This document shows positions 36,289-45,316 of a stretch of 64,000 bases of DNA, piece by piece. Positions within the stretch are counted from its first letter, which is position 1; every line of letters starts with the position of its first letter. A program made the translations under genes and the position numbers. The stretch is from Rhodoplanes sp963712435 (GTDB lineage: Bacteria > Pseudomonadota > Alphaproteobacteria > Rhizobiales > Xanthobacteraceae), in contig CAVQIB010000003.1 of the NCBI GenBank assembly GCA_963712435.1, forward strand, positions 682,001 through 746,000. Reading direction: 5' to 3'. Under the pieces are notes generated by a model. It was not told the origin of the DNA, ran no database searches, and saw nothing but the letters and a program-made list of their open reading frames with translations.

Positions 36289-37212
36289 ATGTTCGTCCTC
36301 GCCCATCTGACCGATCCGCATATCGGGCCGCTGCCGCGGCCGCGGCTGCGCGACCTCGCCTCCAAACGGCTGATCGGTTATGTGAACTGGCGGCGCGGGC
36401 GCTCGCGCGTGCATCGGCTGGAGACCCTCGACGCGCTCACCGCCGATCTCGCCGCGCAGCCGCATGATCACACCGCGGTCACCGGCGACCTTGTCAATAT
36501 CGCGCTGCCCGAGGAGTTCGCGGTGGCGCAGGCCTGGCTCGACCGGCTGGGTTCGCCGGCCGACGTCACCTTCGTGCCCGGCAATCACGACGCCTATGTG
36601 CGCGCCGCGCTCGCCTACTGGGACACGCATTGGAACGCCTTCATGCAGGGCGACGCCGAGGCGGAACGCGACCCGCAGGCGCTCGTCCCCCGCTTCCCCT
36701 TCGTGCGCCGGCGCGGATCGGTCGCGCTGGTCGGATTGTCGAGCGCCATCCCGACCCCGCCGCTGTCCGCCATCGGGCGGCTCGGGCAGGAGCAGATCGC
36801 GCGCATGGTCGCGCTGCTGCGCCGGCTCGCCGAGGAGGGCCTGTTCCGGATCGTGCTGATCCATCACCCGCCGAAAAGCGAATGGACGAGCCCGCACAAG
36901 CGGCTCATCGACGCCGCGCCGTTCCGCCGGGCGCTCGCGCAGGCGGGGGCGGAACTGGTGCTGCACGGGCACGATCACCGGCGCGCGGTCGTCTGGCTCG
37001 ATGGTCCCGGCGGCCCGATTCCCGCGATCGGCCTTCCCTCCGCGTCGGCGGAAGCCAACGCGCATAACGATCCGGCCGCCTACAATCTCTACCGCATCGC
37101 GGGGCGTCCGGGGCAGTGGACCTGCGAGGTGGTGTCGCGCGGGTTCCGCCCCGGCGAGGCGGGCATCGGGGAATTCGGCCGCGCGACGCTCTCGGCGAAC
37201 GGGCCGCGCTGA
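36289..37212 (+). CDS. Calcineurin-like metallophosphoesterase
   Basis: 307 aa. The five metal motifs are in order: LTDPHIG (D-x-H), TGDLVN (G-D), PGNHDAY (G-N-H-D), LIHHPP (H) and LHGHDHR (G-H-x-H). This is the subgroup often annotated as 3',5'-cyclic AMP phosphodiesterase CpdA-like, but the nucleotide preference cannot be read from the sequence. It starts 21 nt after mbfA on the same strand and may share its transcript. Two tandem hairpins follow the stop. Confidence 0.92.
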   Translation: MFVLAHLTDPHIGPLPRPRLRDLASKRLIGYVNWRRGRSRVHRLETLDALTADLAAQPHDHTAVTGDLVNIALPEEFAVAQAWLDRLGSPADVTFVPGNHDAYVRAALAYWDTHWNAFMQGDAEAERDPQALVPRFPFVRRRGSVALVGLSSAIPTPPLSAIGRLGQEQIARMVALLRRLAEEGLFRIVLIHHPPKSEWTSPHKRLIDAAPFRRALAQAGAELVLHGHDHRRAVVWLDGPGGPIPAIGLPSASAEANAHNDPAAYNLYRIAGRPGQWTCEVVSRGFRPGEAGIGEFGRATLSANGPR

Positions 37213-37230
37213 CGATCACCGCACACGTTT

Positions 37231-37278
37231 GCGGGAGATGTCCCGCTCTCGTCCCACGTCCGGAGTGGGACATTTTGT
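37231..37278 (+). terminator. Tandem hairpins with T-rich tail after the phosphoesterase gene
   Basis: GCGGGA-GATG-TCCCGC at 37231-37246, then GTCCCAC (37251-37257) facing GTGGGAC (37265-37271), followed by ATTTT. The second stem plus T-tract is a plausible Rho-independent terminator separating this gene from the methyltransferase gene at 37372. Confidence 0.6.
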
Positions 37279-37371
37279 GGTTGACGGAACTCGGCGTCGC
37301 GGCTTGGAATTGACCGTCGGGCGATCGAAGTCGCGCTCAAGAATTGCGGCCGCGCTCGACGAGGAACGCCG

Positions 37372-38778
37372 ATGACCGCGCAGGACCTGCTGCAGGAAAT
37401 CTCGGTCTTTTGCCGGCAGACCGGACTTGCCGAATCCACCTTCGGCCGGCGCGCCGTGAACGACGGCAAGCTCGCGGCGCGGCTGCGCAATGGCGGGCGG
37501 ATCACCACCGACACGGTCGATCGCATCCGCGCTTTCATTGAGAGCAATCGCGGCGCGCGCGACGCTGCGGCGTCGGCCGCGTCGACAACGCACGCCGCCA
37601 TGGTCCGGCGCCCCTCGCCTTCGCTGATCCCGCCGGAGCCGCACGCCGACGCCGACCCGCAGCGCAATTTCCGCTTCTTCGACAACAGGCAGAAGTATCT
37701 GCTGTTCGTGAACACCTGCAGCGAGAAGTGGGTCGTCGCCCACCGCGTCGCGCTGGAGCTTGCCAATATCCATCCGCGCCCGCCCGCGGTGCGCGTCTTC
37801 GACGCCGGCATCGGCGACGGCACCGTCCTCGTGCGCGTGCTGCGGGCGATGCACGACCGGTTTCCCCACATGCCGTTCTATGTGGTCGGCAAGGAGATCA
37901 GCCTCGAGGACATCCGCCTGACGCTGCAGAAGATGGCCGACCGGTTCTTCGAGCATCCGGCGAGCGTGCTCGTCCTGACCAATCTCGCTTACGCCGATGC
38001 GCCCTGGCTGGCGGTCAAGTCGGTGAGCGCCGCATCGAGCCTCGTGTGGCACGAATTGCCGCTCGCCGGCAATTCGGCGCACCGCTTCGAGGAGCAGATC
38101 ACCGGGCTCGAAGGATTTCTGGCCGAGAACTGGAAGGCGCGCGTGAGCCCCGCCACCGGCAACCCGGTGTATGAACGGCCGGTCGTCCTCGTCATCTATC
38201 GCGAGGATCACAAATTCCTGCTCGACCCGATCATTCCGCGGCCCGGCGGCACGACGGCGGCCTACGACCTCGTCATCGCCTCGCAACCCTACCGGGCGCG
38301 TTCATCGCTCGACTTCAAGGTCAGGCGGGTGATCGCGCCGCTCGCCCGCGCGCTCGGCCCGGGCGGGCGATTGATCGCGGTCCACTCGCATGGCCACGAC
38401 CCGGGCCTCGAAATCGTGCAGCGGATATGGCCCGACGACGACCCGTTCATCCACGACCGGCATCAGATCCTCAAGGCGGTGAAGCAGGAGCTCGGGCCGA
38501 CGCGACGCGACCTGAACTTCAACGCCTATGCGGATCACCGCTCCCTGTTCCGCTACGAGATGCATACGCTGCCGTCCGAGGTCGGAAAATCGATCGGCAC
38601 ATCGACGCTGTTCGCCGCCTGGAACGCAGCGATCTATGTCGCACAGGTCGAGGACGACCGGCTCGCCGGCGCGGTGGCAGACGGCCGCTATCTCGACGCC
38701 ACCTGCGACGTGCTGCGCAAGCATGGCGGGCTGTGGTTCTACGACGAATCCTATGTCGTTTCGCGGCGTCGCGATTAG
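37372..38778 (+). CDS. SAM-dependent methyltransferase-like protein with N-terminal helix-turn-helix-like region
   Basis: 468 aa from ATG 37372, with GAGGA 6 nt upstream. Residues ~1-65 look like a small DNA-binding-like helical region (DLLQEISVFCRQTGLAESTF, GRRAVNDGKLAARLRNGGRI). The Rossmann core follows a linker: VRVFDAGIGDGTVLVRVLRA (motif I with D-A-G-x-G-D-G), PFYVVGKEISLEDIRL, VLVLTNLAYADAPWL, then YDLVIASQPYRARSSLDFKV and GPGGRLIAVHSHGHDPGLEI. The target is unknown. It is followed 23 nt later by an MTHFR-like gene on the same strand, which suggests a one-carbon link between the two products. Confidence 0.75.
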   Translation: MTAQDLLQEISVFCRQTGLAESTFGRRAVNDGKLAARLRNGGRITTDTVDRIRAFIESNRGARDAAASAASTTHAAMVRRPSPSLIPPEPHADADPQRNFRFFDNRQKYLLFVNTCSEKWVVAHRVALELANIHPRPPAVRVFDAGIGDGTVLVRVLRAMHDRFPHMPFYVVGKEISLEDIRLTLQKMADRFFEHPASVLVLTNLAYADAPWLAVKSVSAASSLVWHELPLAGNSAHRFEEQITGLEGFLAENWKARVSPATGNPVYERPVVLVIYREDHKFLLDPIIPRPGGTTAAYDLVIASQPYRARSSLDFKVRRVIAPLARALGPGGRLIAVHSHGHDPGLEIVQRIWPDDDPFIHDRHQILKAVKQELGPTRRDLNFNAYADHRSLFRYEMHTLPSEVGKSIGTSTLFAAWNAAIYVAQVEDDRLAGAVADGRYLDATCDVLRKHGGLWFYDESYVVSRRRD

Positions 38779-38801
38779 CGCGCAAGATGAATGGAGCCTC
38801 G

Positions 38802-39737
38802 ATGAGCGATCTCGACGCCGCCGCAGCCGCCCGCTCCGGGGTCGCTGACGGCGAGTCCGCGCAGCACGTTGCCGACTTCCTTAGCAGGGCGTCGTTCGAG
38901 ACGACGCGGCTCGCCGCGGCCGATCTCGTCGCGCTGAAAGATATCGGCGACGCCTGCGTTTATGTCAGCGCAGTCCCCGGCCGGCCGGTGGAGGAACAGA
39001 TCGCGGTCGCCACGGCCTTGCGGGAGAACGGCGTCGAACCGATTCCGCACATCGCGGTGCGCGACTTCGCGAGCGCGCAGGCGCTCGGCGCGCAGCTCGC
39101 GCGCATGGTCGAGCGGGCGGCCGTGCGCCGCGTCCTGGTCATCGCCGGCGATCGGGCGGAGCCCGCCGGCCCCTTCCATGCCTCGATCGAGCTGATCGAG
39201 AGCGGGCTGTTGCAGGACTGCGGAATCGAGGACATCGGGATCGCCGGCTATCCGGACGGACATTCGCGGATTTCGACGCTCGATCTCGACCGCGCCTTGG
39301 CGGCGAAGCTCGAGGCCGCGGGGCAGACGGGGCTGCGCGTCCACATCGTGACGCAGTTCGCCTTCGCGGCGGAACCCATCCTGCGCTGGCTCGCGCGCCT
39401 GCGCGATACCGGCATCGACCACCCGGTTAAGATCGGCTTCGCCGGTCCGACCACGCTCACCAGCCTGTTGCGCTTTGCGCGGATTTGCGGCGTCACGACA
39501 TCCGCCCAGGCGCTCGTACGCAATGCCGGGCTGGTGAGGAATATGTTCGGGCTTGCGACGCCCGACCGCCTGGTGCGGCCGATCGCCGAAGCCTGCGCCG
39601 ATCATCGGTTCGGAGAGGTGACGCCCCACCTCTATTCGTTCGGCGGACTGGCCGCGACGGTTCGCTGGGCGGCGGCCGTGACGGCCGGCCGCATCGACCT
39701 CGACCGCGCCGGCGGATTCTCCGTCGCGCCGCCGTGA
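38802..39737 (+). CDS. Methylenetetrahydrofolate reductase-like protein
   Basis: 311 aa from ATG 38802 (GGAG 5 nt upstream); ATG 38787 is an alternative. The barrel resembles MetF: FLSRASFETTRLAAADLVAL, ACVYVSAVPGRPVEEQIAVA, VEPIPHIAVRDF, RRVLVIAGDRAEPAGPF, IGIAGYPDGHSRI, VTQFAFAAEPILRWLARLRD and VKIGFAGPTTLTSLLRFARI. The phrases IAGYPDGH and TQF-F are MTHFR hallmarks. It lacks obvious N-terminal MetF features such as SFEFFPPK (here SFETTR). It may reduce or use methylene- or methyl-tetrahydrofolate. The preceding methyltransferase-like gene and the convergent cupin and solute-binding-like pair form its setting. Confidence 0.82.
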   Translation: MSDLDAAAAARSGVADGESAQHVADFLSRASFETTRLAAADLVALKDIGDACVYVSAVPGRPVEEQIAVATALRENGVEPIPHIAVRDFASAQALGAQLARMVERAAVRRVLVIAGDRAEPAGPFHASIELIESGLLQDCGIEDIGIAGYPDGHSRISTLDLDRALAAKLEAAGQTGLRVHIVTQFAFAAEPILRWLARLRDTGIDHPVKIGFAGPTTLTSLLRFARICGVTTSAQALVRNAGLVRNMFGLATPDRLVRPIAEACADHRFGEVTPHLYSFGGLAATVRWAAAVTAGRIDLDRAGGFSVAPP

Positions 39738-39791
39738 CTGCGCGGAATTGTTGGAGGAAAACTGGATCGCTTGAGCGTCCAACCGCCGCGC

Positions 39792-40151
39792 TCAACGCGA
39801 TGGCTTTGCCGGACCGGCGATCTCGACATAGAGGCGGCGCCAGGGCTGATCATCGATCAGACGCCAGCGATGCCCGGTTCCGATCGTGTCCGACGCCAGC
39901 AGGACATCGCCGGGTCGCAGCACGAACGACTCGCCGTCGCGCGTCGTGAACTCGAGCGTGCCCGACAGCGTGATGACGTACTGGTCGCACGGGGCGTCAT
40001 GCCAGTCGAGCGCCGAGCCCGCGGCGGTCTCCTCGAAATGCGCCGCCGTGACCGCCTGCGCGACGCCGAGCGGAACCTCGATCTGTTCCACATGGGACCG
40101 GCCGTCCGGCCCGGTGAACAGATGGACGCAGCGAATCACGCCTGAAGCCAT
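39792..40151 (-). CDS. Small cupin-domain protein
   Basis: 119 aa from ATG 40151, overlapping the stop of the upstream gene by 16 nt. Single cupin barrel: AAHFEETAAGSALDWHDAPC, DQYVITLSGTLEFTTRDGES and LRPGDVLLASDTIGTGHRWR. Metal ligands would be His in DWHDAP, Glu in TLEF and His in GTGHRW. No enzyme subgroup is recognised. Translational coupling with the solute-binding-like gene suggests a shared small-molecule ligand. Confidence 0.8.
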   Translation of the reverse strand: MASGVIRCVHLFTGPDGRSHVEQIEVPLGVAQAVTAAHFEETAAGSALDWHDAPCDQYVITLSGTLEFTTRDGESFVLRPGDVLLASDTIGTGHRWRLIDDQPWRRLYVEIAGPAKPSR

Positions 40152-40846
40152 GTCTTCACCAATCGGGGAAGCACGCCGTTGTCCTGCAGGCGCGCCTGCG
40201 CGCCGTCTATGGCTTGGCGCAACCCGTCGTTCCCCAGGCGGACGGAGACGCCGAGCGACTCGTCGGTAATACCTTCCTGCACCACGCGCAGGAGGGGCCG
40301 GTTCCTGGTCAGCCAATGCATGACAGGCGCGAGCTTCATCACGCCGCCGATCCTGCCCGCGGCCAGGTCGTCCAGCATCCGGCCAATATCGTGATAGGCA
40401 TAGGTGCGCACCTCGGCGATCCGACCCTCGTCCTTCAAGCGATGGGCGACCGGCTCGGACGTATTGCCGTGCTGGACCCCGATGGTCATGCCCTGCAGAT
40501 CGCCGATGGAGCGGACATGCGGGGTCGCTTCGATGTTGCAGACCAGGCTTTGACCGGAGCGGATATAGGGCGCGCAGAACGCCGCCATGCGCTCGCGTTC
40601 CGGGGTGATGGTCGCGCCCGAGGCGACGCAGTCCCACGTTCCCGTCGCGAGACCCGCGAAAATGCCGTTGAAGTCGGCGCCGGCATAGGGAACGAGACGC
40701 CATTCAAGGCCAAGCTCGGCCGCGATCGCCTGCATCAGCTCGACGTCGAAACCGCGCGGCGTGTCGCCGTCCATGAACTCGAACGGCGGATCGGGCAAAG
40801 CTGAGCCGACGCAGAGGACGCCCGGGATGACGGTGCTGAAGCTCAT
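40136..40846 (-). CDS. Periplasmic-binding-protein-like domain (SBP_bac_3) without signal peptide
   Basis: 236 aa from ATG 40846. The fold is that of polar amino acid ABC binding proteins: LPDPPFEFMDGDTPRGFDVE, MQAIAAELGLEWRLVPYAGA, GIFAGLATGTWDCVASGATI, ERERMAAFCAPYIRSGQSLV, GVQHGNTSEPVAHRLKDEGR and DDLAAGRIGGVMKLAP. The N-terminus (MSFSTVIPGVLCVGSALPDP) begins at the first strand, with no hydrophobic leader and none upstream in any frame. No permease or ATPase gene is nearby. It may be a cytoplasmic ligand sensor or enzyme derived from a binding protein. A lost leader through sequence error is possible but not seen. Confidence 0.83.
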   Translation of the reverse strand: MSFSTVIPGVLCVGSALPDPPFEFMDGDTPRGFDVELMQAIAAELGLEWRLVPYAGADFNGIFAGLATGTWDCVASGATITPERERMAAFCAPYIRSGQSLVCNIEATPHVRSIGDLQGMTIGVQHGNTSEPVAHRLKDEGRIAEVRTYAYHDIGRMLDDLAAGRIGGVMKLAPVMHWLTRNRPLLRVVQEGITDESLGVSVRLGNDGLRQAIDGAQARLQDNGVLPRLVKTWLQA

Positions 40847-40989
40847 GCGATTTTCCGACGGATAGGCAGCACTGCTCGCGGCAGACCTATCGAACCGCCC
40901 AACCCGACGCAAGCGCCTGCCGACGCCCGGCAGCCGCGGCGTCGGCGCCGATCACTGATTTGGAGCAAGTCCCGATCAGCTTGAATCGT

Positions 40990-41100
40990 CTCCTCCCCCT
41001 GAAAGGGGGAGGATTGAGGAGAGGGTCCATCGTGCGAAGCGTGGCGAGTCCATTGAACGCGACCCCCACCCCGACCCTCCCCCTTCCAGGGGGAGGGTCG
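40990..41100. repeat. Palindromic repeat element, family A, inverted pair
   Basis: Hairpins CCTCCCCCT-GAA-AGGGGGAGG (about 40991-41012) and CCCTCCCCCT-TCC-AGGGGGAGGG (41075-41097), joined by a spacer. It is closely related to the copy at 21851-21952, 19 kb away. It fills the space between ligA and the binding-protein-like gene. Confidence 0.85.
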
Positions 41101-41129
41101 CATGTGCTTCAACCTCGCCGAAACGTGCT

Positions 41130-43266
41130 CTAAGCTCCGCCCGCGCCCACCAGGGCGAACCACTCGTCCTCGGTGAGCACGTTGACGCCCGCCTCGCGCG
41201 CTTTCGCAAGCTTCGAGCCCGCGCCCGGCCCCGCGACCAGATAGTCGGTCTTCTTCGACACCGAGCCGGCGACCTTGGCGCCGAGCCGCTCGGCCATCGC
41301 CTTGGCCTCCTCGCGCGTCATCTTTTCGAGCGCGCCGGTGAACACCACGGTCTTGCCGGCGACGGGCGATGGAGGTCGCGACCTTCTCGGCGTCGAGGAT
41401 GCGCACTTCGCCGGTCAGCCGCTCGACGATGCGCCGGTTGTGCGCCTCGCCGAAATAGGTCGAGAGGCTCTTGATCACCGCGTCGCCGATCTGGTCGAGC
41501 GCGTCCATCTCCGCGCGCGCGTCGGCGTCGCCCTCGGCGAGCCGGACGCAGGCGTCATGAAACGCCTGCCACGTTCCGTAGGCGCGGGCGAGCGCGCGCG
41601 CGGTGGTGTCGCCGACATGGCGGATGCCGAGCGCATAGATGAAGCGTTCGAGCGCGATCTCGCGGCGCGCCGCGATCGCCGCGAACAGGTTGCGCACGGA
41701 CAGTTCGCCATAGCCCTCGCTGCTCCTGCAGCCTGATCTGCCGGTTGCGCGCTTCCAGCGTGAAGATGTCGGCGGGCTCGGCGAGCCAGCCCTGCGTCGA
41801 AGAAGAACTCGATCTGCTTCTCGCCCAGCCCCTCGATGTCGAAGGCGCGGCGCGAGACGAAATGCTTGCAGGTGCTCGATCTTCTGATAGGGACAGGCGA
41901 ACTCGCCGGAGCAGCGCGCCACCGCGCCCTCCTCGCCGCTCGCGGTCGTCTCGCGCACCACCGGCGTTTGCAGCGAGCACGGGCAATGCTGCGGGAACGC
42001 GAACGGCTGCGCGCCCTCCGGCCGCTTGTCCTCGAGCACCCGCAGCACCTGCGGGATCACGTCGCCGGCGCGCTGGATTTCCACCGTGTCGCCCGACGCG
42101 CACGTCGAGCCGCGCGATCTCGTCGGCATTGTGCAGGGTCGCGTTCTGCACCACGACGCCGCCGACCGTGACCGGCGCGAGCTTGCGCGACCGGCGTGAG
42201 CGCGCCGGTGCGGCCGACCTGGATCTCGATCGCGTTGACGACCGTGGTCGCCTTCTCGGCCGGGAACTTGTGCGCGAGCGCCCAGCGCGGGTTGCGCGAG
42301 ACGAAGCCGAGCCGGTCCTGCCAGTCGAGCCGGTCGACCTTGTAGACGACGCCGTCGATGTCGTAGCCGAGGCTCGCGCGCTTCTCCTCGATCTCGCGAT
42401 AGGCGGCGAGCATCTCCTCGAGCGATCGGCACAGCCGCGTCAGCGGATTGATCGCAAAGCCCGCAGCGTTCGAGCCAGCGCACCATGCCGGACTGGGTCG
42501 GCTCGGCAGCGCGCTCATCTCGCCCCAGGCATAGGCGAAGAACTTGAGCGGGCGCGCGGCGGTGATCGCCGGATCGAGCTGGCGCAGCGAGCCCGCCGCC
42601 GAATTGCGCGGATTGGCGAATGCGTGCTTGCCCGCCGCCTGCTGCCGCGCATTGAGGTCGAAGAAGTCGGCGCGGCTCATATAGACTTCGCCGCGCACCT
42701 CGACGATCTCCGGCGCGTGCGCGCCATGCAGCCGATGCGGGAATCTCGGCGATGGTGCGCACGTTCGCGGTGACGTCCTCGCCTTCGTAGCCGTCGCCGC
42801 GCGTCGCGCCGCTCGCGAGCCGTCCGCCCTCGTAGCGCAGCGTGCAGGACAGGCCGTCGATCTTCGGCTCCGCCGTCAAGGCGAGCGGTTCGTCCGCGGG
42901 CAGGCGCAGGAAGCGGCGCATGCGCTCGACGAACTCGGTGACCTCGCCCTCGCTGAAGGCGTTGCCGAGCGAGAGCATCGGCACGGCGTGGCGCACCTTG
43001 GCGAATTTCTGCGCCGGCGCGGCGCCGACCTTCCGCGCTGGCGAGTCCGCGCGGATCAGCGCGGGAAAGCGCGCCTCGATCGCGGCGTTGCGTTCGCGCA
43101 GCGCGTCATAGGCCGCGTCCGATACGGTGGGCGCGTCCTCCTGGTAGTAGCGCTTGTCGTGCTCGGCGATCTCCGCGGCGAGCCGCTTCAGCTCGGCCTT
43201 CGCCTGCGCCTCGCTGAGGTCGGCGACGGGGATGGCGCTATGATCTCGTGCCGTCATGCTCGTCAT
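41130..43266 (-). CDS. ligA: NAD-dependent DNA ligase, many frameshifts
   Basis: About 710 aa spread over seven or eight shifts between 42730 and 41370. The N-terminal Ia and adenylation domains read AIEHDKRYYQEDAPTVSDAAYD-like blocks and LTAEPKIDGLSCTLRYEGGR with the active-site Lys in KIDG. Later segments: LGYDIDGVVYKVDRLDWQ, VVQNATLHNADEI, the zinc finger Cys (HCPCSLQ, CSGEFACPYQ), the HhH region (FIYALGIRHVGDTTARALAR) and an intact BRCT end (VFTGALEKMTREEAKAMAER). It seals nicks in replication. The start is ATG 43266 or the in-frame ATG at 43257, which gives MTARDHSAIPVADLSEAQ. The essential role and conserved segments argue for sequence errors, not decay. Confidence 0.92.
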
Positions 43267-43478
43267 TCCGGGGCGCGACCGCTGCTCGTGTCGTGGCTCT
43301 CACGCTTGCTCCGCAAGGGACTCGCGTCCCGGGCGCAGCGCCGCACGACGTGCGCGCTGCAGAACCGGGACCTGCCCCGTTGGAATGGATCCCGCATCTG
43401 CGCCGCACCGCTGCGCGCTGCGTCGCGTGCGGGACACGCGCCAAGGCTGGTGTGAAGCGAACCGTTAGAGGCACGACA

Positions 43479-45152
43479 CTACCTCGCCGCCGCCTTGATC
43501 AGCCGTTCCGCCGCCGCCCTCGCCTCGGCGGTGATCTCGGCGCCGGCGAGCATGCGCGCGATCTCCTCGCGCCGGCGCTCCGCGTCGAGCAAGGCGACGC
43601 GCGTCGCGACCCGCTTGCCGCGATCGAGCGCCTCCTTGGCGATCAGATAATGCCGTTCGGCGCGCGCGGCGACCTGCGGCGCGTGCGTCACGGCGATCAC
43701 CTGCACCTTGGCGGCGAGCCGGGCGAGCCGCACCCCGATCGCATCGGCGACCGCGCCGCCGACCGCGGTGTCGACCTCGTCGAACACGAGCGTGGGCGCC
43801 GAGCCGCGATCGGCGATCGCCACTTTCAGCGCGAGGAGGAAGCGCGCGAGCTCCCCGCCCGAGGCGACCTCCATCAGCGGACCGGGCTGCGTGCCCGGAT
43901 TGGTGCGCACGAAGAATGCGACGCGGTCGATCCCGTGCGGCCCCGGCCGCTCCGGCTCCGCGGCGATTTCAGTGGAAAACTTCGCCTGATCGAGCTTCAG
44001 CGGTCCGAGTTCGCGGTTGACGGCCGTGTCGAGCGCCGCGGCGGCGCGCGCCCGCCGCTTCGACAGGGCGGCGGCGGCGCTGTCGAAGCGCGCGCCGCAT
44101 TCGGCGGCCTCGCGTTCGAGGGCGGCGAGCCGTTCCGCCCCGGCGTCGACCAAAGCGAGATCGGCGGCGTAGCGCACGCCGAGCGCGGCGAGGTCGTCGA
44201 CCCGGACGCCGTATTTGCGGGCCGCCGCGCGCAGCGCGAACAGCCGCTCCTCGATGCGTTCGAGCACTCGCGGATCATGCTCCGCCGCCGCGAGCGCCGC
44301 CTCCAGATGCGCACGCGCCTCGTCGAGCGCGACAAGCGCCGCATCGATCGCCTTGATCGCCGGCGCAACAAGCCCCGCCGCCTGCGCCTGCCGGCGTTCG
44401 AGCCGGCGCACCGCAGCCGCGAGCAGCGGCGTCGGCGATTGCGCGCCCGCGATCGTCGCATGCGCATCGCGCAGATCCTCGGCCGCCTTCTCCGCCTGCA
44501 TCATGCCGGCGCGGCGGTCCGCGAGCGTGGTCTCCTCGCCCGGCTCAGGCGCGAGCGCGCTCAGCTCCTCGACCGCATGGCGCAGCCAGTCCGCCTCGCG
44601 CTCCGCGCGCGCGACCTCGGCGCGTTGCACGGCAAGCGCCTCCTGCGCATCGCGCCGCCGCATCCAGGCCTGCGCCACGCCGGCCGCCATGTCGTCGAGC
44701 CCCCCGAAGGCGTCGAGCAGCCGCCGGTGGCTCGCCGGATCGATCAAAGCGCGCTCGTCGTGCTGGCCATGAATTTCGACCAGCAAAAGGCCCAGGCTCC
44801 TCAGCACTTGCAGCGAGACGGGCTGGTCGTTGACGAAGGCGCGCGTGCGGCCGTCGGCCAACTGGACGCGGCGCAGGATCAGTTCGTCCTCGCCGGACAG
44901 ATCGTTGGCCGCGAGCGCCGCGTGAACGGGGTGGCCGGCCCCGACGTCGAACGCCGCCGTGACCTGACCCTGGTCCGTTCCCGCACGCACCAGGCCCGCG
45001 TCGCCGCGCGCGCCGAGCGCGAGCGCAAAGGCGTCGAGCAGGATCGACTTGCCGGCGCCCGTCTCGCCGGTGAGCACGGCAAGGCCGCCGGCGAACTCGA
45101 TGTCGAGCCGGTCGATCAGCACGATATCGCGGATCGAGAGTCGGGTTAGCAT
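43479..45152 (-). CDS. recN: DNA repair protein RecN
   Basis: 557 aa from ATG 45152 (MLTRLSIRDIVLIDRLDIEF); a GTG four codons upstream is an alternative. SMC-like ATPase: Walker A GETGAGKSILLDAFALALGA, long coiled-coil arms (~160-360), ABC signature SGGELARFLLAL, Walker B LVFDEVDTAVGG and the D/H-loop VIAVTHAPQVAARAERHYLI. It acts in double-strand break repair. Intact. It lies between bamD and ligA, as in many Rhizobiales. Confidence 0.95.
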   Translation of the reverse strand: MLTRLSIRDIVLIDRLDIEFAGGLAVLTGETGAGKSILLDAFALALGARGDAGLVRAGTDQGQVTAAFDVGAGHPVHAALAANDLSGEDELILRRVQLADGRTRAFVNDQPVSLQVLRSLGLLLVEIHGQHDERALIDPASHRRLLDAFGGLDDMAAGVAQAWMRRRDAQEALAVQRAEVARAEREADWLRHAVEELSALAPEPGEETTLADRRAGMMQAEKAAEDLRDAHATIAGAQSPTPLLAAAVRRLERRQAQAAGLVAPAIKAIDAALVALDEARAHLEAALAAAEHDPRVLERIEERLFALRAAARKYGVRVDDLAALGVRYAADLALVDAGAERLAALEREAAECGARFDSAAAALSKRRARAAAALDTAVNRELGPLKLDQAKFSTEIAAEPERPGPHGIDRVAFFVRTNPGTQPGPLMEVASGGELARFLLALKVAIADRGSAPTLVFDEVDTAVGGAVADAIGVRLARLAAKVQVIAVTHAPQVAARAERHYLIAKEALDRGKRVATRVALLDAERRREEIARMLAGAEITAEARAAAERLIKAAAR

Positions 45153-45256
45153 CGCGCCGTTCACCGCACCCCGCCATCCCGGGAAAGATCTGCGCTGCGC
45201 GTCGCGCGACGCGCGCCGGCAGCCGAGTTCAGCGGACGGGCATGTTTAAAGACGCG

Positions 45257-45284
45257 CATGGCCGGGACAAGCCCGGCCAGCATG
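45257..45284. repeat. Palindromic repeat, family B, single arm
   Basis: CATGGCCGGG-ACAA-GCCCGGCCAGCATG, nearly the same core as the arms at 54476 and 57083, located in the gap between bamD and recN. Confidence 0.75.
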
Positions 45285-45316
45285 AAATCGACGATGCGGC
45301 TGTCGACCGATCGGGC

